A DNA stretch of 64,000 nucleotides from the NCBI RefSeq assembly GCF_001552475.1, contig NZ_BCRG01000003.1, forward strand, positions 62,001 to 126,000. Reading direction: 5' to 3'. The position numbers and the translations under genes were made by a program. The notes beneath the pieces were generated by a model. That model had not been told where the DNA came from. It saw only the letters and a program-made list of their open reading frames with translations, and did no database searches. The DNA is from Microbacterium oleivorans NBRC 103075 (GTDB lineage Bacteria > Actinomycetota > Actinomycetes > Actinomycetales > Microbacteriaceae). Shown one piece after another: positions 59,836-64,000 of this stretch. Every line of letters begins with the position of its first letter. Within the stretch, counting starts at the first letter, position 1.

Positions 59836-60720
59836 CTACCCGAGGGCGGGGGAGGCTGCCGCCGTTCGGCGGACGGCATCCGTCACCGTGTCGAGGAGCA
59901 TCGAGGACAGGTTCCACCGCTGCCAGTACAACGGCACCTCGATCGTGTCGTCGGCCAGCACGACGAGCGACCCGTCGGCGGCGCCCGCCTCGAACTGGCC
60001 GGGCAGCAGCATGCCCCAGCCGAGGCCGAGGGTGATCGCCTGCGCGAACTCCGCCGAGGCGCTGATCACGTGCCGTGGGGGCTCCTGCCGGGCTCCGTGG
60101 CGGCGGGCGAACGCGCTCTGCAGAGTGTCGTGGCGATCGAAGTCGACCCGTGGCGCGACCTCGAGGGCGGTGCGGTTCAGTCCCGCCGAGAACCAGCGGT
60201 CCGCGAAGGGCCGCGTCGCCACGGCGGTGTACCGCATGCGCCCGAGCGGGGAGGTGACGCATCCCGCCACCGGCTCACGCTGTGACGTCACGGCGGCCAT
60301 GACGGTCCCCGCCGCGAGCAGCTGGGCGGTGCGCTCCTGGTCCTCGCGGTGCAGTTCGAACGTGACGGCGTGGTCGGCCGTGACGGAAGCGAGTGCCGGC
60401 AGAAACCACGTGATGAGAGAGTCGGCGTTCACCGCGAGCGGCACATGCGCCGAGCCCGCGTCGTCGCCCAGCGCCGTGCGCGCGTCGTGCTCGAGGAGGT
60501 CGAGCTGACGGGCCAAGCGGACGAGCGGCTCGCCCGCTTCTGTCGCGGTGACGGGCTTCGTCCGGCGGAGGACGACCCGACCGACGCGCTGCTCGATGAC
60601 ACGGATCCGCTGACTGACCGCGCTCGGCGTGATCCCCAGCCGGACCGCCGCGCGATCGAGGGTGCCGGCGTCGACCGCGGCGGTGAGGGTGCGCAGATGT
60701 TCGAGCGGGATGTCCATCAT
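59836..60720 (-). CDS. lysG: LysR-family regulator of the LysG/ArgP type
   Basis: A 294-residue LysR regulator: LEHLRTLTAAVDAGTLDRAA, then VRLGITPSAVSQRIRVIEQR is the N-terminal HTH. The C-terminal effector domain has the ArgP/LysG pattern including PLAVNADSLITWFLPALASV, typical of the regulator of the lysine/arginine exporter. It is divergent from a LysE/ArgO-type exporter with 81 bases between, the standard arrangement. Two ATGs in a row, at 60720 and 60717, are possible starts. Amino-acid-dependent activation of the exporter is expected. Confidence 0.92.
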   Translation of the reverse strand: MMDIPLEHLRTLTAAVDAGTLDRAAVRLGITPSAVSQRIRVIEQRVGRVVLRRTKPVTATEAGEPLVRLARQLDLLEHDARTALGDDAGSAHVPLAVNADSLITWFLPALASVTADHAVTFELHREDQERTAQLLAAGTVMAAVTSQREPVAGCVTSPLGRMRYTAVATRPFADRWFSAGLNRTALEVAPRVDFDRHDTLQSAFARRHGARQEPPRHVISASAEFAQAITLGLGWGMLLPGQFEAGAADGSLVVLADDTIEVPLYWQRWNLSSMLLDTVTDAVRRTAAASPALG

Positions 60721-60730
60721 TCGACTTTAA

Positions 60731-60745
60731 TGAAGCAATCCTTCA
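60731..60745. promoter_or_regulatory. LysR-type binding site in the lysG/lysE intergenic region
   Basis: TGAAG-N5-CTTCA forms a perfect interrupted palindrome within the divergent promoter region, right beside the regulator's start. It matches LysR-type binding-site form; occupancy is inferred. Confidence 0.55.
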
Positions 60746-60801
60746 GATCATGCAAGATCCTTCGCTGTACTACAGGAGGACTTCTCCCTAGCGTGGACGC
60801 T

Positions 60802-61461
60802 GTGTCTCCCGAACTCATCGCCCTGCTCTCCGGCCTCGGTCTCTGCCTCGGGCTGATCGTGTCGATCGGCGCGCAGAACGCGATCGTGCTGCGTCAGGGT
60901 CTCCGGCGCGAGCATGTGGGCATCGTCGTCCTCGTCTGCGTCGTCAGCGACGCGATCCTCCAGACCCTCGGTGTCGCGGGCGTCGCGACACTCGTCACAG
61001 CACACCCGTGGCTCGAGACGCTTGCGCGGTGGGCGGGCGCGGCGTTCATCGTCGGCTTCGCGCTCGTGAGCGCGCGACGCGCCTGGCGCGGCGGAGGCAG
61101 TCTCGAAGCTGCCGGAGACGAGAAGACGACGGATGCCGCGGCCCCCGGCACGGTCCTCACCCGCCCACGCGTCGCGACGCGCTCGGCGACACTCCTGACG
61201 ATCCTCGCTGTCACATGGCTGAACCCGCACGCGATCGTCGAAACGACCGTCGTCCTCGGATCGGTCGCAGCCACACACGGCGACGCGCGGTGGTTCTTCC
61301 TCGCCGGGGGGATCGCCGGCAGCACGCTCTGGTTCGTGGTCTTCGGTTACGGAGCGCGCTACCTCGCGCCGCTTCTGCGCACCGAACGTGCGTGGCGCAT
61401 CCTCGATGGCGGCATCGCCGTCATCATGCTGGTCATCGCGGTCACCCTCGTCCTCGGCTGA
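60802..61461 (+). CDS. lysE: LysE/ArgO-family amino acid exporter
   Basis: A 219-residue LysE-type exporter with six hydrophobic helices. LIVSIGAQNAIVLRQGLRRE is the hallmark first loop, CVVSDAILQTLGVAGVATLV and AVTWLNPHAIVETTVVLGSV are the other conserved parts. GTG at 60802 is chosen; GTG at 60793 is an alternative. It exports basic amino acids (lysine/arginine) in relatives and is controlled by the divergent LysG. Confidence 0.92.
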   Translation: MSPELIALLSGLGLCLGLIVSIGAQNAIVLRQGLRREHVGIVVLVCVVSDAILQTLGVAGVATLVTAHPWLETLARWAGAAFIVGFALVSARRAWRGGGSLEAAGDEKTTDAAAPGTVLTRPRVATRSATLLTILAVTWLNPHAIVETTVVLGSVAATHGDARWFFLAGGIAGSTLWFVVFGYGARYLAPLLRTERAWRILDGGIAVIMLVIAVTLVLG

Positions 61462-61480
61462 CGCCGGGAGGGCTCACCGA

Positions 61481-61843
61481 TCAGTGTGCGGCGTCGTAGG
61501 CGTCGAGCACCTGGGCGGGAACACGGCCGCGTTCGGAGAGCTCGTAACCGTTCTGCGCAGCCCACTCGCGGATCGGCGCGTAGTCGCGCTGTCCGGCACG
61601 CTTCTGCTTGCGGCTCGAGTTCGACGACGAGGACGCGCGTGAGGCAGCCGGACGGCTCGACACCCGGCGGGCGGCGTCGATGTACGGCGCCAGCGTCTCG
61701 CGGAGCGCGTTCGCGTTGTCGTGAGTGAGATCGATCTCGTAGGCGGTGCCATCGACGGAGAAGAGGACGGTCTCGCCGTCGCCGACCTCGAGGACGGTGC
61801 CGTCCAGGTCATCGACGAGCTGATGCACGATTTTGCGGGCCAT
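61481..61843 (-). CDS. lsr2: Lsr2-family nucleoid-associated protein
   Basis: A 120-residue Lsr2 protein: MARKIVHQLVDDLDG begins the dimerisation domain, VLFSVDGTAYEIDLTHDNAN follows, and the C-terminal DNA-binding domain ends with REWAAQNGYELSERGRVPAQ, containing the AT-hook-like RGR motif that enters the minor groove. Lsr2 silences AT-rich, acquired DNA in actinobacteria, so it may keep the low-GC parts of the 12.5-28.4 kb island quiet. It lies convergent with the lysE gene. Confidence 0.95.
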   Translation of the reverse strand: MARKIVHQLVDDLDGTVLEVGDGETVLFSVDGTAYEIDLTHDNANALRETLAPYIDAARRVSSRPAASRASSSSNSSRKQKRAGQRDYAPIREWAAQNGYELSERGRVPAQVLDAYDAAH

Positions 61844-61871
61844 GCGCCGAGCCTAGTGGCGTGGATGCCTG

Positions 61872-62720
61872 CTACGGCAGCAACCCGGCCCGGCGCGCCT
61901 TGGCGACGGCCGCGTGACGAGTAGAGGCATCCAGCTTCGCCATCGCGGCCTGCAGGTACGACTTCACCGTCCCCTCGCGCAGCGACAGGGATGCGGCGAT
62001 CTCGGCGTTCGTGGCGCCGAGCGCGCAGCAGGCCAGCACGTCCAGTTCGCGCGGCGACAACGCGACGTCCAGCGAGGTCTCCGCCGAGGCAGCCCGCGAC
62101 ATCCCCGCGAGGCGCTTCTCGACGGCGGCGATACGTTCTCGCAGTCCCGGGTCCGCGACGGATGCCGCGATGCTCCGGAGTTCCGCATAGCTTTCGCGGA
62201 GGTCTTCCTGCGCCGCGGCGGGGAGAGCAGGCTCGGTCGGAAGGAGCGCCGCCACTCTGCGGTCCACCTCTTCGCGCACGCGAAGTTCGGTCGCCAGCAT
62301 GTCGGCCGCGCGGAAGGCGGGCCGGCTCACGAGGTCGCCGACGGGGCCGGGGGTCCAGGAGCCGCAGTAGACGATGCCGCGGGGCCGTCCCGTGACGACG
62401 ACCGGCACGGCCAGGAGCGTCGAGATGCCCTCGCCCAGGATGGCGCGGTCGTAGTCGTGCGTGATGGTGCGCGCCGTCCGATAGTCGAGTGCCAGACGCG
62501 GCCGCTTCTCGAGCATCGCGGCACCACCGAGGCCGCGCCCGGCTTCGACGACGAGGCCCTCGATGCTGCGGGTCCGGGTGCCGGAGATCGCGGTCACGTG
62601 GACGGCGCCATCGCGCTCGAGGCCGCCGAAGACGACCGGAAACCGGGTCTGACGTGCGAGATCCGTCACGGCTCGGGAGACGAGCCGCGTGTCTGCGTCG
62701 CTCTCGGCCAACGATCCCAC
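61872..62720 (-). CDS. GAF-LuxR transcriptional regulator
   Basis: A 282-residue regulator with GTG start. Residues 15-160 form a GAF-like sensory domain (RFPVVFGGLERDGAVHVTAI, then LEKRPRLALDYRTARTITHD). Residues 220-282 form a LuxR-type HTH: LSPRELDVLACCALGATNAE followed by SLSLREGTVKSYLQAAMAKL, the recognition helix region. Such proteins next to DUF485/ActP genes are often acetate-responsive activators; here the ActP gene is divergent, 125 bases away, which supports that role. Confidence 0.88.
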   Translation of the reverse strand: MGSLAESDADTRLVSRAVTDLARQTRFPVVFGGLERDGAVHVTAISGTRTRSIEGLVVEAGRGLGGAAMLEKRPRLALDYRTARTITHDYDRAILGEGISTLLAVPVVVTGRPRGIVYCGSWTPGPVGDLVSRPAFRAADMLATELRVREEVDRRVAALLPTEPALPAAAQEDLRESYAELRSIAASVADPGLRERIAAVEKRLAGMSRAASAETSLDVALSPRELDVLACCALGATNAEIAASLSLREGTVKSYLQAAMAKLDASTRHAAVAKARRAGLLP

Positions 62721-62844
62721 GCGTACCTACTTCCGGGGGTGACGGCACCACTGCCGCCTTCGTACGGTCGAACCTACCACGCGGCCGATTCTCAGGAACG
62801 GCCGTCAGAGCACCGTCGCTCACCCCATGAGGCAAGGAGGCCAC

Positions 62845-63195
62845 ATGTCGTCCCAGTCCCCCCACGGAGGCGTGGAAGGGAGTGCCATCGACTACGTCGC
62901 GGTCGAGCGATCGCCGCGTTTCGTCGAACTGAAGAAGAAGCATCGCAGCGTCGTCTTCCCGCTCGCGGTCCTCTTCATCGTCTGGTACTTCGTCTACGTC
63001 CTGCTCTCCTCGTTCGCCCCCGACTTCATGGCGCAGGAGGTGTTCGGCCACATCACGATCGGCCTGCTCCTGGGCCTCGGCCAGTTCGTCACGACGTTCG
63101 CGATCACGATGGGCTACGTCGCCTTCGCCAACCGCACGCTCGACCCGATCTCCTCCGAGATCCGTGCCGACCTCGAAAGCCAGGAGGCGCGATGA
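62845..63195 (+). CDS. DUF485 membrane protein, partner of the acetate symporter
   Basis: A 116-residue two-helix membrane protein: the AAGGAGG at 62835-62841 supports ATG at 62845. FPLAVLFIVWYFVYVLLSSF and HITIGLLLGLGQFVTTFAIT are the helices, followed by a charged tail. DUF485 (YjcH-type) proteins precede ActP in many bacteria. Its stop overlaps the next start as ATGA. It probably assists acetate or other monocarboxylate uptake. Confidence 0.92.
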   Translation: MSSQSPHGGVEGSAIDYVAVERSPRFVELKKKHRSVVFPLAVLFIVWYFVYVLLSSFAPDFMAQEVFGHITIGLLLGLGQFVTTFAITMGYVAFANRTLDPISSEIRADLESQEAR

Positions 63196-64000
63196 CTCCC
63201 GTCCTGCTCGCTGCGGCACCCGCCGCCGCTGCGGAGAACAACCCCGTCCTCAACATCTCGATCTTCGGCGCGTTCGTCGCGGTGACGCTGTTCATCGTCA
63301 TCCGCGCGAGTCGCAACAACAAGACGGCCGCCGACTACTACGCGGCCGGTCGCTCCTTCACCGGCCCGCAGAACGGCTTCGCCATCGCCGGGGACTACCT
63401 GTCGGCGGCATCCTTCCTGGGCATCGTCGGCGCCATCGCGATCAACGGCTACGACGGCTTCCTCTACTCGATCGGCTTCCTTGTCGCGTGGCTCGTCGCG
63501 CTCCTGCTGGTGGCCGAGCTCATGCGCAACACCGGCAAGTTCACGATGGCCGACGTGCTGTCGTTCCGCCTGAAGCAACGCCCCGTCCGTCTCGCCGCGG
63601 CGATCACCACGCTGGCGGTCTGCTTCTTCTACCTGTTGGCGCAGATGGCCGGTGCCGGTGGCCTCGTCTCGCTGCTCCTCGGCATCACCGAGCAGATCGG
63701 CCAGTCGATCGTCGTCGCCGTCGTCGGCGTGCTGATGATCGTCTACGTGCTCATCGGCGGCATGAAGGGCACGACCTGGGTGCAGATCGTCAAGGCGTTC
63801 CTCCTCATCGGCGGTGCCATCGTCATGACGATCTGGGTGCTCGCGATCAACGGCTTCAGCCTCGACACGCTCCTCGAGTCGGCGGTGCAGAAGTCGGCGA
63901 CCGACCCGAAGGACGCGATCCTCGGTCCGGGCCTGCAGTACGGGGCCAACCCGTGGGACTTCATCTCCCTCGCGATCGCCCTGGTCCTGGGTACCGCGGG
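63192..64000 (+). CDS. actP: ActP-type cation/acetate symporter, 3' truncated by window edge
   Basis: The frame starts by overlapping the DUF485 stop and stays open to the last base, so only 269 residues are visible. Features of the sodium:solute symporter family are GRSFTGPQNGFAIAGDYLSA, then ASFLGIVGAIAINGYDGFLY (the cation-binding region) and YLLAQMAGAGGLVSLLLGIT. The pairing with DUF485 identifies the acetate permease ActP class. Likely regulated by the divergent GAF-LuxR protein. Confidence 0.93.
   Translation, partial: MTPVLLAAAPAAAAENNPVLNISIFGAFVAVTLFIVIRASRNNKTAADYYAAGRSFTGPQNGFAIAGDYLSAASFLGIVGAIAINGYDGFLYSIGFLVAWLVALLLVAELMRNTGKFTMADVLSFRLKQRPVRLAAAITTLAVCFFYLLAQMAGAGGLVSLLLGITEQIGQSIVVAVVGVLMIVYVLIGGMKGTTWVQIVKAFLLIGGAIVMTIWVLAINGFSLDTLLESAVQKSATDPKDAILGPGLQYGANPWDFISLAIALVLGTA

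Noticed and set aside
61474..63219. Minus-strand frame of 581 codons across Lsr2, GAF-LuxR and DUF485
   Set aside because: Frame-shifted relative to three recognisable genes; no domain.

Overview
The window reads as chromosome from a high-GC Gram-positive actinobacterium, most likely Microbacteriaceae and close to Microbacterium. Supporting signs are the GC-rich, GC3-biased coding, frequent GTG starts, Lsr2, a LysG/ArgP-LysE-type exporter pair, a DUF485-ActP pair, a DUF222/HNH gene, a MinD/ParA-like protein with an acidic linker, and a very frequent GGATGCCG/CGGCATCC octamer. No species is claimed.

Layout. 1-12.4 kb is mostly host DNA: a truncated TolB-like gene, a TetR-controlled SGNH hydrolase with its operator, a DUF2716 gene next to a TetR remnant, small membrane proteins, a lipoprotein, a CPBP protease, and then a possible accessory trio (membrane-anchored HNH protein, MazG-like pyrophosphohydrolase overlapping a GIY-YIG/DUF2075 helicase-like protein), ending with a GH114-like lipoprotein. 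A tRNA-Arg(CCT) at 12449-12520 marks the left edge of a decayed integrative element of about 15.9 kb. Its right edge is proposed at about 28410-28426, where 13 bases of the tRNA T-arm recur.

The element carries a tyrosine integrase broken by two frameshifts, a C5 cytosine methyltransferase with a SacI-like endonuclease, a DUF262/DUF1524 (GmrSD-type) protein, a frameshifted MobF/TrwC relaxase, an unknown membrane protein, a two-gene nuclease-helicase operon resembling Hachiman (HamA/HamB), and an excisionase-like gene facing an HTH protein across a palindromic control region. It is a defence island riding on a formerly conjugative or mobilisable element whose mobility genes have decayed while its defence genes stay open.

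28.5-64 kb returns to host-type DNA. A truncated copy of a DUF2236 gene lies in direct repeat with the intact copy and brackets a MarR/MBL/SnoaL cassette. Then come a VOC protein, a DUF222/HNH protein followed by a 14-bp tandem repeat, redox and hydrolase genes, a family of REP-like hairpins (35.2-36.4 kb), DUF1266 and GNAT, rhodanese, LysE, aldo/keto reductase and MOSC genes, a large OafA-type acyltransferase, an oxidoreductase, an Old Yellow Enzyme, a heterodimeric ABC exporter, a divergently arranged receiver-only regulator and histidine kinase, a three-gene membrane-anchored cluster that overlaps a membrane protein tail to tail, a ParA-like protein, the LysG/LysE pair, Lsr2, a GAF-LuxR regulator, and DUF485 with the start of an ActP-type acetate symporter that runs off the window.
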